The translations under genes and the position numbers were made by a program. The notes under the pieces are model-generated. The model saw only the letters and a list, made by a program, of their open reading frames with translations, made no database searches and was not told the DNA's origin. From Pyropia yezoensis (Eukaryota > Rhodophyta > Bangiophyceae > Bangiales > Bangiaceae), in the NCBI GenBank assembly GCA_009829735.1, contig CM020620.1, positions 15,287,186 through 15,351,185 on the forward strand: a stretch of 64,000 bases of DNA. Reading direction: 5' to 3'. This document shows, piece by piece, positions 19,968-29,710 of the stretch (positions are counted from its first letter, which is position 1; each line of letters starts with the position of its first letter).

Positions 19968-20500
19968 CAATGTCCGCAGCGCTGCCGCCACCGCGCGCAC
20001 GCGCCAACAACGGACAACAGCGACAAGGCTGCCCAGATAACAGACAGGGGGATGGGGAGGGCCGCCACCGAGCGCATCCAGCGGCAGCCCGCGGCGGCGG
20101 CGGCAGCGGCCGGCCGCAGCGGCGGTGGCCAGGCGCGACAACGCTGCCGCCACCGCGGGCACGCGCCAACGACGGACAACAGCGACACGGCTGCCCAGAT
20201 CACAGAAAGGGGGATGGGGAGGGCTGCCACCGAGCGCATCCAGCGGCAGCCCGCGGCGGCGGCGGCAGCGGCCGGCCGCGGCGGTGGCGGCCAGCGGCCA
20301 CAGCGCTGTCGCCAACGCGGAGCCCGCGCCAACGACGGACCGCAGCGACACGGCTGCCCAGATCACAAACAGGGGGATGGGGAGGGGCGCCACGGAGCGC
20401 GTCCAGCGGCAGCCCGCGGCGGCGGCAACGGCCGCCGGCCGTGGCGACGGCGGCGGCCGCCGGCCGTGGCGGCGGCGGCGGCGGCCGGCCGCGGCGGCCG
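19968..20500. repeat. Tandem array of about 162-bp units (3 plus partial)
   Basis: Units start at about 20001, 20163 and 20326 with the shared string GCGCCAAC(A/G)ACGGAC. Spacing is 162 and 163 bp. Each unit has a conserved half (CGGCTGCCCAGAT... GGGGATGGGGAGG) and a GGC/CGG-rich half. The third unit decays into pure GGC/GCC repeats up to about 20500. Long frames across it on both strands are products of the period being close to a multiple of 3. They are not supported as genes. Confidence 0.85.
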
Positions 20501-22075
20501 GTGCGGCCAGCGCTGCCGCCGCAGCCGCTAGCTGCGGTGGTCCAGCCAATCGGCACGAGAGGAAGGGCACTGCTTACGTAAAGGCGGACGACGATGGAGG
20601 GGGGAGGCGCCCTGCACCGCGACGGTCGCAGCGACAGCGACGGTGGGGCGGTAGGGGGGGCGGACTGACGAGCGGCCCGGGAGCGTGACGACATTGGTCC
20701 GGCCCATTACGCATGGAATTCTCGGGACGAGTACTGGGCAGCAGCCGACAGGCTGTCCAGACCGCCCGACACCATTTGTCATGTCAGTAGGCCCCGTGTG
20801 AATCGTGTCTGGTCAGGGCAGTATGGCGATGTTCTGAAGAATGATGAGACCTGAGAAAAGCTCACAGCAGGTCACAGCAGAAGTCCCGCAATTGTCAGCG
20901 CTGTAAATTTCACGCGCGCGTTTTTATTGGCTACTCAGATGATGTTGCCACAGACGGCTGCAACGAATCGGTCTGAGGTGCAAAGAGAGGCGGATCGACG
21001 CACAAAGTGAAGGACGTCTGACAAGGCGCTGGCCACGTGGGCCAGAAACCCGGATCTGCACCCTCCGTCCAGTTCGTTCGGATCTGTTGTGAACTGCCCA
21101 GACCTGCTGTGACATGCTCACAGCAAAAACCCAGAACAATGGAGGCGATCACGCTTCTCTGATTGGTCCCTGAGCTCGGACCGGGATCCTCTTCTGCTCC
21201 GGGCAGCTGCCCGGATTGCTGTGAAGGGCTCACAGGAGCCACAGCAGCAGTATTGCAATGATGAAGTCCTTCCCACGTGGGCACAGCAGCACAGCACAGA
21301 TCGAGTGACGTGGCAAAGGTGCCCTCCGCCCTTCTTTCCACTTCATCTCCCCTGCTTGGTCTCTGCCTTCCCGCACTGACGTCTTCCTTGCGACCGCCCC
21401 CCGCATGTGCACAGAGCAGATGAGAAAGGACAGGCCGGGTCTGTCGCCAGGCTACCGCTAACCGCCCCCTCTCCGGGAACTTATGTCGCCAGCCCAGCGC
21501 GGGCTGGACGCCTCTCCACGCTCGCGGGATGGAGAGACAACCCCCACTTGGCACGATCGCTGCCGGCTGCCCTGGCTGCGATTAATGGTCCAACGGGCCG
21601 TAGGAAAGAGGACAGCTTGTCGCCAGAGGTGCAACCAGTTCTGGAGCTCTAAAACATGACAAAACGCCTCTCTTGATGTCTCCACGGACTGCTACTGATA
21701 CGGCTGCTGTTGCTGCGAGGGTTCTAAGCAAATAAACACCAGTCTGGCCCCAGCCCCCTGTGCGACAGGCGGTGGAGCCCTTACGGCTCTGTTTTGCTCT
21801 TTCACGGCAGCCCTGCACAGGCCCGCAACCGTGAGGGCCGAACCCTACAGTTCTGAATCCTACGTGCCGCACCGCGAGGCTGGTACCGGTGGGAGCGCCC
21901 CGCCCTTTCCCCAGGTCCCTGCCCGGCGTGCCGGGCAGGATCGCGAGTGAGGGACACCCAGTACCTCGCGGTACACAGCGCTCGGGCAGTCCCGTCCCGC
22001 CTTTGCCTCCGCTCGTGTCCCGGGAGGCGGCCGGCAGGATACGAGGCCAACCAAGGGGGGCGCCGCGAAGCGTTT
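20501..22075. other. Non-coding left flank of the inverted-repeat element, with CTCACAGCAG motifs
   Basis: No frame looks like a gene. The stretch has repeated CTCACAG/CTGTGAG motifs at 20861-20880, 21106-21124 (GCTGTGA...TCACAGC hairpin) and 21218-21235 (same hairpin). It also has a perfect 16-bp palindrome CCGGGCAGCTGCCCGG at 21199-21214. A diverged inverted copy of 20822-20885 lies at 33685-33745. Such clustered subterminal motifs are typical of transposase binding regions near the ends of DNA transposons. Confidence 0.55.
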
Positions 22076-24884
22076 TGGCGCTGCGACTGACGCAGCACTG
22101 CCGTTCAGGGGCACTCGGCCGCCGCCCCCCCCCGCCCCGGTACTTTCGTGTTTTTGGAGCCTTTTGAGTGCTTTTTTGAAGTGTCTCAGGTGAAAGCACA
22201 ACGAAGGCTCCGATCTTTTCAAAGCGCGATGCGCGTCAGCCCTCATTGTCAAAAAGAACGATCAGCGTCCCCAACGCTTTTCCCAACGCTGGTCTTGGGC
22301 ACTCACAGAGAGCCAGGTCCCAGATTCTCCAAAGCGACCTGACTTGGAGCAGAACGCCGGCGCCAAACGTTCGCCGGCCCTGGAAAAGTGGAGCACACTT
22401 TTCATGCCGCGGGGCGTAGTCTGCTACGTACCGACTGAGCTCGCCCGACAGCGTGCGGGCCTAAAAAAGCACGGGAGAAAAGGGTGTACGCCCCACGCAA
22501 TGAGGCCTTGGCTGCGCTACGTTGCAGGATGTTCCCCCTGGTTTTTTTGCGTCACCAAAACCCCCTCGCTCTCCAGCTCCCTGCTCCCGGTCACCGCCCG
22601 TACCCCCCCACCGCCGTCGGCATCCCGTCGCCTGCGGCCACTGCCACCCCACCGTCGTACGCGCCATCGTTGCCGCGCGCTTCCATCGCCCCGCCCCATC
22701 CTCCGCCGCGGCACCCGCCCCCGTCCCCGCGACTCTCGGCGGCAAGAAAGCGGCAGCGGCAGCAAGGTCGGCGACGCGGCGGCGACACGGCGGCGGTGCT
22801 GTTGTGGGGGGTGGCGGGGCTGTGTGGGGGGGGAGCTGCAGGAGAGGCTGCGAGGGGGGGGTGCTGTGGCGGGTGGTGGTGGGGGGGCTGCTGGCGGTGC
22901 GCGGCGGTGCGGTGGTCCTCTTCCCGCCTGGGAGCTGGTGCTCGTGGTGGTGGGGGGGGGCCGCCGCTTTTTTTTTTTGCCGCCGCCGCCACCCCCGCCG
23001 CCGCCGCAGCGACCACCACGCCGGTGGCGCGGTGGGGCGTGGCTGCCGGCCGTGGCGGTTGCGGGGGAGGGACAACCCCCGCGGTGGGGGCGGCAAGGCA
23101 GCGGCAGCAGAATCAAGATCGTCGTCGCGTCGGCGTCACGGCAGCGGTGCTGTTGTGGGGGGGGGCGGGGGTGTGGGGGGGGGTAATTGGGGGGATGCTG
23201 TGGGGGGGTGTGCTGTGCGGGGTGCCGGTGGGGGGGCCATTGGAGGTGTGCGACGGTGTGATGGTCCTCTTTCTGGCTGGGTGCCGGCGCTCGTGGTTGT
23301 TGGGGGGGGCGATGGCAGCTTTTTTTTGCCACGGCCGCCACCGCCGCCGCCGCCATCCCCACCGCCACGCCGGTCGCGCGGTGGGGCGTGGCTGCCGGCC
23401 GCGGAGGTCGTGGGGGGGTGACGACCCCCGCGGCGGCCGCGGCACGGAGGCGGCAGCGGCGGCAAGGCCGGCGTCGCCCAGTTACCCCTATCCGCCCACG
23501 CAAAGCCCATGGCGTCTGCCTGCCGCGTCGCCAGACGTCGCGTGCTACCTGCCAGTGTGTCTCCTGTGGTGCGCTTGACTGTCCTCCTGTCTCATAGCTG
23601 GTGTGAGCGCCGCGGCTGCCGACGTTTTTTGATTCTTTGTGTTTCCTTTCTTGATTCTTTGCATCAGCCCGTCGTTTTTCATGACCCCTCACTTTTCTAC
23701 GTGCATTGTTTTGTGCTCTTTTCCTTGGCATTGTTTTTCTCTGTCCCATTGTTGAACATTGAAGGGCCTGTGAAGAACTTTCCAATGCCCGCGCCTGCCC
23801 CTGCGCCGCCCCCGTTCCCGCGCCTCTCGGCGGCAAGAAAGCGGCAGCGGCAGCAAGGTCGGCGACGCGGCGGCGACACGGCGGCGGTGCTGTTGTGGGG
23901 GGTGGCGGGGCTGTGGGGGGGGGTGCTGCGGGAGAGGCTCCGGGGGGGGGGTGCTGTGGGGGGTGCTGGTGGTTGGGCTCCTGGCGGTGCGCGGCGGTGC
24001 GGTGGTCCTCTTCCCGCTGGGAGCTGGTGCTCGTGGTGGTGGGGGGGGGCCGCGGCCTCTTTTTGCTGCCGCCGCCGCCGCCACCCCCGCCGCCGCCGCA
24101 GCGACCACCACGCCGGTGGCGCGGTGGGGCTTGGCTGCCGGCCGTGGCGGTTGCGGGAGAGAGACGACCCCCGCGGTGGTGGCGGCAAGGCAGCGGCAGC
24201 AGAATCAAGATCGTCGTCGCGTCGGCGTCACGGCAGCGGTGCTGTTGTGGGGGGGGGCGCGGTTGTAGGGGGGGGTAATCGGGGGGATGCTGTGCGGGGG
24301 TGTGCTGTGCGGAGTGCCGGTGGGGGGGCCATTGGAGGTGTGCGACGGTGTGATGGTCCTCTTTCTGGCTGGGTGCCGGCGCTCGTGGTTGTTGGGGGGG
24401 GCGATGGCAGCTTTTTTTTGCCGCGGCCGCCCCCGCCGCCGCCGCCATCCCCACCGCCACGCCGGTCGCGCGGTGGGGCGTGGCTGCCGGCCGCGGAGGT
24501 CGTGGGGGGGTGACGACCCCCGCGGCGGCCGCGGCACGGAGGCGGCAGCGGCGGCAAGGCCGGCGTCGCCCAGTTACCCGTATCCGCCCACGCCAAGCCC
24601 ATGGCGTCTGCCTGCCGCGTCGCCAGACGTCGCGTGCTACCTGCCAGTGTGTCTCCTGTGGTGCGCTTGACTGTCCTCCTGTCTCATAGCTGGTGTGAGC
24701 GCCGCGGCTGCCGACGTTTTTTGATTCTTTGTGTTTCCTTTCTTGATTCTTTGCATCAGCCCGTCGTTTTTCATGACCCCTCACTTTTCTACGTGCATTG
24801 TTTTGTGCTCTTTTCCTTGGCATTGTTTTTCTCTGTCCCATTGTTGAACATTGAAGGGCCTGTGAAGAACTTTCCAATGCCCGC
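22076..24884 (+). repeat. Left arm of a giant inverted repeat
   Basis: The arm starts at TGGCGCTGCGACTGACGC (22076) and has its mirror at 32519. The first 650 bp are a unique head: its 280-codon frame at 22344 is identical to the one at 32251 on the other strand. I noted one base difference near 22338. After the head come two tandem units of about 1092 bp (shared landmarks at 22741/23832 and 23509/24601). Each unit has about 353-bp GGC-rich subunits (22741, 23095, 23445; 23832, 24187, 24537) and ends with a 240-bp AT-richer block. Long Pro/Arg/Ala frames cross the arm but are not convincing genes. Confidence 0.85.
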
Positions 24885-25858
24885 GTCCGCTGCTGCGCTC
24901 CACCCGCGTCGACCTCGCATGCTCATCGACACTTGCTTGTTGCGCCGACGCGGTCAACCACCCGGCGCAGTTGCAGGAAAGGAAAGAGCGCGTCGCCCAG
25001 CTGCACCGCACGCACGAAGGGGGAGCTTGTGCCGCACGTCACAGAGGACCTTCCCCCTGATTGCCGATTGGCCAACTTTTGACGGAGGCGACGGAGCACG
25101 ACCTGCATCGCCACTCTGCGATGGTCGGTACAGGGATCCAAACCATCCAGTGGCGGCAGCGCCGCTTTTGAGTGGCGTGAGAACGCGGCGGGTCGGCAGC
25201 AGAAGCGGTACTGGATGGGAACTCGCCTCGTGACTTGTGAGTGTGTGTATCGGGGGACGGTTGTTTACTTGCTTTCGGTTGCACTGGTATAGGCGATTCA
25301 TGGCGGGCGGGGTGTGACGGGTTCGATACTCCGCAGACGTAGCATTGGAGCTTAGTGTACCTGCAGGCCTGCATGCATGCCTTCGCGCTCCGTACCGTTG
25401 ACGATCGGTATCCAGCTTTTATCGGCAGCTTGTGCTGGGGCGACCCACATTGGCAATCGTGCTGCGCGCCGTGCTGTACTCTGAAGCGCGCATGGGCACG
25501 GCCGCTTGTATATGCTGGAGGGAAGTGGAGAGCGCGAGAGACTGCCTCTAGAATTGTCTCGGACAGACTGCTGCATGACTAAGCGGTTGTGCGAAGGTGG
25601 GGTTCACCAGACAAGTGAGGGCAATAAGTGAACAGAGTAGGGCGCGGTGATGTGGCAGGGAAACGCACGGGGGAGAGGCCGGCGAGGTGTTGGCGAGCGG
25701 GGCAATGCGCAAGCGAGCGCGCGCGGACATAGGACGGTCCGAGGGCCATCGTGATGTGACGAAAGCGGCTGCAAAAGTTTGGAGGTGGCGAAATATCTGA
25801 CATGAAAGGCAAAATGCCATAACCCGCGAGGGGAAAATCCATGAAAAGCACAAGACCC
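24885..25858. other. Left part of the element core; no gene
   Basis: The sequence leaves the arm repeats at about 24884 and becomes ordinary mixed sequence. Frames on both strands are short and carry no motif. A string resembling a tRNA T-arm (GGGTTCGATACTCC, about 25319) lacks the pairing needed for a tRNA. Confidence 0.45.
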
Positions 25859-26881
25859 TCAAGAGCGCCCAGAGCGGCAACGACGGAAGAACGACTCGAG
25901 GGCCTTCCTTTGACCAAAGGACCACTGGTCGGCGCTCGTCATGGCGGGGCGAAAAAGATCGACCAGCTCGTGGACGGTAGTACCCTCCCCCACAACGACC
26001 ATCCCAGACAGCCGTTCATTGATCATTACCTTCTTGACCAGGTCCAAGTACGCCACGTCTGTCTTCGGCTGGTAGTCCTCCTCGAATACGGTGAACACAC
26101 CAGCCCCATCCATGTCCACAACCCGCCCATACCTCGACACAGGCAAGTCGGGCGCAGCACCTGCGGCTGCGGCACCATCCTCAACAATCCCAAGTGTATC
26201 AACAACACCATTGGCCCCCAGCCGCCCACCGTCACGGCTGCTCGGCCCGCGCAGCTGCATCGGCGAGGACCCCAGAACCATCGCACGCGTGGCTGATCGA
26301 GAGGCCGCCTGGGCAGATAAGCAGCGCTGGATCTGCCGCAGGGGGTCTCCCCCGGCGACCAGTGCACCGCGTCCACCCTCTGCATCGGCGTCTGGAGGGG
26401 GGGCAGGCAGGCCTCCAGACTGGTCGGCGGCCGCCAGTAGCTTTGCTGCAACGGGAGACTTCCCAGCAACGCGTCGCTGGTAAGCGGCGCGCAGGACCGC
26501 CATGTTGTCCTTGTGCGTCGTCGACGAGCTCTTTCCGCTTCTGCTGGCAATCTCCGCCAGGTTGTCCAGGTCAACAGACATGCATTCAACCTCTGAAAGC
26601 GCCTTTCGACGGGACGGCACGGCGGCAGCAGGCCCACCGCCCCTCCCCCCCTCCTCAACAGAGCTGCTGCTGCTGGTCCCCCCCGCCTCGTGCGCAGTGT
26701 GGAGGCGTGCCTTCGTGGCTGCGAGCTTGCGCGCAGCGGCAGCATGCGCAGCGTAACGCGTCTGGCTCGCCACGCGCGCCAGCTGGATGTACTCGGCGGT
26801 CAAGCTGGGCGCGTTGCACACCATGACTGCCGGCGTCAAACGAAAAGCTCGCTTCCGCCGTACGACGTTGCGGTCTTTCAC
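25859..26881 (-). CDS. Hypothetical protein, possible 3' exon
   Basis: The frame is open for about 341 codons but begins at a GTG, not ATG, so it is probably an exon. Immediately upstream on this strand is a strong acceptor-like stretch (poly-T then GCCCTCCAG, about 26887-26935). The amino part is basic and Ala/Arg-rich with helix potential. The middle is Gly/Ala/Ser-rich and disordered. The last 90 residues look globular, with a charged end. The Cys-rich ORF at 26975-27727 lies upstream on the same strand and may be the preceding exon. I do not recognise the family. The ORF lies in the core of the inverted-repeat element and may be its cargo or second protein. Confidence 0.45.
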   Translation of the reverse strand: MKDRNVVRRKRAFRLTPAVMVCNAPSLTAEYIQLARVASQTRYAAHAAAARKLAATKARLHTAHEAGGTSSSSSVEEGGRGGGPAAAVPSRRKALSEVECMSVDLDNLAEIASRSGKSSSTTHKDNMAVLRAAYQRRVAGKSPVAAKLLAAADQSGGLPAPPPDADAEGGRGALVAGGDPLRQIQRCLSAQAASRSATRAMVLGSSPMQLRGPSSRDGGRLGANGVVDTLGIVEDGAAAAGAAPDLPVSRYGRVVDMDGAGVFTVFEEDYQPKTDVAYLDLVKKVMINERLSGMVVVGEGTTVHELVDLFRPAMTSADQWSFGQRKALESFFRRCRSGRS

Positions 26882-26974
26882 CACAGCCTGGAGGGCACGT
26901 GAATGACTCGCGTGAATAAAAAAAAAACAGGATGGGTTGTTGAAAGCTCACAAAACGTCGAGACGAAAGTCAGA

Positions 26975-27727
26975 CTACGTGCCAACGAAAAAGGGAGTGG
27001 AAAGTACCATTGACACGCTCTGCATACGGCACCATGATGGGACGTGTGCCACATGGGGATTTCGCCTCGTCCCCTCCCCCCCCCCCCCCCCCCTGGCTGA
27101 TCCTGCCACCGCCCCCGCCGCAGCGTGCTCCCCCGCACCACGTTTGAGGTACTGTACCACCAGCTCCCTTCTCTTCTGGAACCTCTCGCTCGTGCACGCC
27201 ACTGCTTGCGCCAGGCGATAACGTACCGTCTCATAAATTGCCCCATAACGGATGGTCATCGGCTCGTGACCATCTTGAAGACAGAGGGCGCAGCGCAACT
27301 GCTTCTTGGACGAGTCGCTGCGTGGGCACGACTTAGAGTCACAGCCCGCAGGGCCCAAGAGAAGCGCATCTCCCGGCTGCAGGTTGCAGCGACACTCCAC
27401 AGTCGCCATGTCGCGGTTGCGCGCGTCATGCTTGGGCGTTCCCTCCGCCGCCTGAAAACCGCAAAACCCGCACGTGGGATGGCCGCGCCGGCGTGCGGCC
27501 ATCGGAGGGAGTCTCCAAGGGTCCCCACACAAGCAGGAAGTGCCGCCGAGCACGGAAGCGCGAAGGAGGTGAGAGGAAGCGCGGCGAGAGGCTCGCCAGA
27601 CCTGAGGCGTCAGGCAGCGGACTCGTGGGGAAGCGACGGTGGGGTTGTGGGGGCGCGGCCCCAGGAGCGCGTTGTGGACAGTGGCACAAGGTGGGGACGG
27701 CGGGTGGGGACGCGCCGTGCGCGGCAA
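26975..27727 (-). CDS. Hypothetical Cys-rich (zinc-binding-like) protein, possible 5' exon
   Basis: Within this frame a plausible protein segment starts near the Met at about 27501 (MAARRRGHPT). It has pairs CGFC, CRC, CDSKSC and CALC followed by GH, spaced like structural zinc sites, then a helical stretch with many Arg and Tyr that ends in RELVVQYLKR at about 27140-27170. After this the frame is Gly/Ala low-complexity and probably intronic. Together with the frame at 25859-26881 it could form a two-exon gene. I do not recognise the family. It resembles DNA- or RNA-binding accessory proteins of transposons only in a general way. Confidence 0.4.
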   Translation of the reverse strand: MPRTARPHPPSPPCATVHNALLGPRPHNPTVASPRVRCLTPQVWRASRRASSHLLRASVLGGTSCLCGDPWRLPPMAARRRGHPTCGFCGFQAAEGTPKHDARNRDMATVECRCNLQPGDALLLGPAGCDSKSCPRSDSSKKQLRCALCLQDGHEPMTIRYGAIYETVRYRLAQAVACTSERFQKRRELVVQYLKRGAGEHAAAGAVAGSARGGGGGEGTRRNPHVAHVPSWCRMQSVSMVLSTPFFVGT

Positions 27728-28474
27728 GCTGCGTTAGGGGCAGAGGGGGGGCCCCGTCGAGGCAGTGCGAGGCCCCCTGGGGTGTGGGGTGGCGCGGTGC
27801 AGCCTGACTGGGAAGGACGAGGAGAATGTCAGGCAAAACATGGTCGATGCCCTTCAGGCCATCCCTGAACGTAGACGTTTTTTTTGCTTATGGCAACTCA
27901 CCCTGAGGCACCGCCCCGCCGGAGAAGGGACCTCTGGACCTTCCAGAAGGGCAGTGGACACAGAAGCAGCTCGACTGGGAAGGACATGCGTGGGAGCGCA
28001 AACTGATCTGATTGACCAATGGACGACCGGCACAGTGTTTTTGAAGTTTGACAGGGCTTCTCCCAGAGAAATCCCACAGCGCCAAAACGTAGGTCGATTC
28101 TTTGCTCGCATGCATGGGTGCCAGACTTCCCGGACCTGTCAGTCGGTGTTCTCGTCACTTTTCACTTTTTACAATCGCCCTTTCACTTCTCGTGGCGAGC
28201 GCCTGGCGGCAGCACGGGAAGCACTCACGCGGTTGCTGGGTGCTGCCTGACGCCCAGGCCAGGCCCTCTGTCTCAGCGCTCGCTTTTCCACTCTCGTGCG
28301 CGACACCCACTTGCCTGCCTTTCCCCTTACCTTTCCCGTTCCCAGCCGGCTAGGCAGCCGCACAGCCCCTTCACAAACCCTCATTCCACCACTGCGTCTA
28401 CCCCTGGCTCCGCTCCGTGCCGACGAGCTCGCGTTGCCCTGCCGCGTCCAAGACGGCTTTTTTTCTCAGACGCT
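27728..28474. other. Upstream region of the transposase; no gene
   Basis: Mixed sequence with a C-rich stretch before the transposase start. The frame of the transposase is open back to 28118, but the first 119 codons are Ser/Pro/Arg low-complexity and are best read as 5' leader. Confidence 0.45.
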
Positions 28475-29584
28475 ATGACGTTTCCGGAGGACCGCCGCGT
28501 CCTGGTCCTCTCCTGGCTCATTGCCGGAGAAATGTCGCAGCCTGAAGCAGCGCGCCTGGGTGGTGTCGGCTCGGCTACCGTGTGGCGCTGGCTCGATGTC
28601 TACAAAAAGACGGGATCGTTCTGGCCTGACGACTCCCTGGGCCAGCGGCACTTTGACTGTGCCGTTTTCAACCCCAACTTTTTGCAGGCCGTGACGGCGC
28701 TGATCGTCGACTCTCCCGAGGCCTTCCTCGGAGAGATCTCAGTGACCTTGAGGCACCTGTCTGGGCTGCCTGGGTGGGAGGGGCTCCCTCACTCGCCGTC
28801 CACTGTGCTGCGCGTACTGTCTGCCGTGGGCTACACGCACAAAAAGATCATCACGCACTTCCGAGAGCGCGACGTCCAGCGCCGCCGCGCGTTCGGCCGC
28901 GCCATCAGGCGCGTGCCCATCAAGTGCATCGTGAGCGCTGATGAGGTCCACAAGGACGGGTCTACCGACTACCGGCGGTACGGGTGGGCGCTTCGCGGGA
29001 GACGCGATGAGGCTCTCATTGCGGACCCTCGCCAAACCCCCCGCTTTTCTACCATGGCGGCTGTGTCTATTGACGGCGTGGTTGAGACGCTGACGTGCGC
29101 AGTGCCTCCGGCCTACTGCTCCCTGGACTGGGCCTTTTTTATCCACCGCCTGGCTCCCAGTATGGGCATGTGGAACCCAGACCTGCCGGCTAATCGATGG
29201 ACCGAGCAGGAGCCGAGGTCGGTGCTGCTCATCGACAATGCGGCTATCCACTCCGACGAGTGCGACGATCTTGCTCGAGAATACGGCATCCTCGTCCTGC
29301 GCCTGCCCCCCTACTCTCCCGACTTTGCGCCGGTTGAGGGGGTCTTCTCCAATTTGAAGGCGTGGCTCTCGGCGGAGTCGGCGGATGACCGACTGGGCGG
29401 CGTGACCATGCCTGACGGTTCCTTGATGGGGAAAAATGTCCGGTTGATGATGGAGGTGGGCCTCGCGAGCATTTCCAGAGAGCAATGCGCGGGTCAGTTT
29501 GGTCGCGTGTATCGCGAATGGCTGCGACAGGATTTACACGTTGACGGGTTGATGGGAGGGCCTGACGTTATCGCAGAGATGTGA
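28475..29584 (+). CDS. Tc1/mariner-IS630-type DDE transposase
   Basis: From the ATG at 28475 the protein has 369 aa, a usual size for this superfamily. An HTH-like DNA-binding region covers about residues 5-47 (PEAARLGGVGSATVWRWL). The catalytic core (DDE_3-like) shows VSADE with Asp156, LLIDNAAIH with Asp254 and PPYSPDFAPVE with Glu288. There are 33 residues between the last two, against 34 in classic Tc1. PPYSPDFAPVE is the signature of the group. The enzyme would cut and join transposon ends in the nucleus, normally at TA targets. The frame is intact, so the copy may be recent. No short Tc1-like inverted repeats were found directly around the gene. It lies between the arms of the giant inverted repeat. 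Confidence 0.9.
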   Translation: MTFPEDRRVLVLSWLIAGEMSQPEAARLGGVGSATVWRWLDVYKKTGSFWPDDSLGQRHFDCAVFNPNFLQAVTALIVDSPEAFLGEISVTLRHLSGLPGWEGLPHSPSTVLRVLSAVGYTHKKIITHFRERDVQRRRAFGRAIRRVPIKCIVSADEVHKDGSTDYRRYGWALRGRRDEALIADPRQTPRFSTMAAVSIDGVVETLTCAVPPAYCSLDWAFFIHRLAPSMGMWNPDLPANRWTEQEPRSVLLIDNAAIHSDECDDLAREYGILVLRLPPYSPDFAPVEGVFSNLKAWLSAESADDRLGGVTMPDGSLMGKNVRLMMEVGLASISREQCAGQFGRVYREWLRQDLHVDGLMGGPDVIAEM

Positions 29585-29710
29585 AATTGCATTCTTGATG
29601 AACACTCACTGGCGGCGCGCACGGATGGGAGTAACCCGGGGCCCATCATAGAAGGGACGATGGGAAAGCGCCCATGGAGCGCATCCGCCGGCCGCAGAGG
29701 AAAGCACACA

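Noticed and set aside
19593-20570. 325-codon and overlapping frames across the 162-bp array
   Set aside because: Three frames are open at once because the period is near a multiple of 3. No family features.
22517-24877. 786-codon minus-strand frame (and its 680-codon mirror at 30036-32078)
   Set aside because: Pro/Ala/Arg/His low-complexity translation of GGC-rich tandem repeats. The same DNA is open in several frames and shows no domain.
25315-25335. T-arm-like GGGTTCGATACTCC
   Set aside because: The T stem pairs poorly and no D-arm or acceptor stem lies upstream.
28739-29485. 248-codon minus-strand frame inside the transposase gene
   Set aside because: Shadow of the plus-strand transposase, which carries all family motifs.
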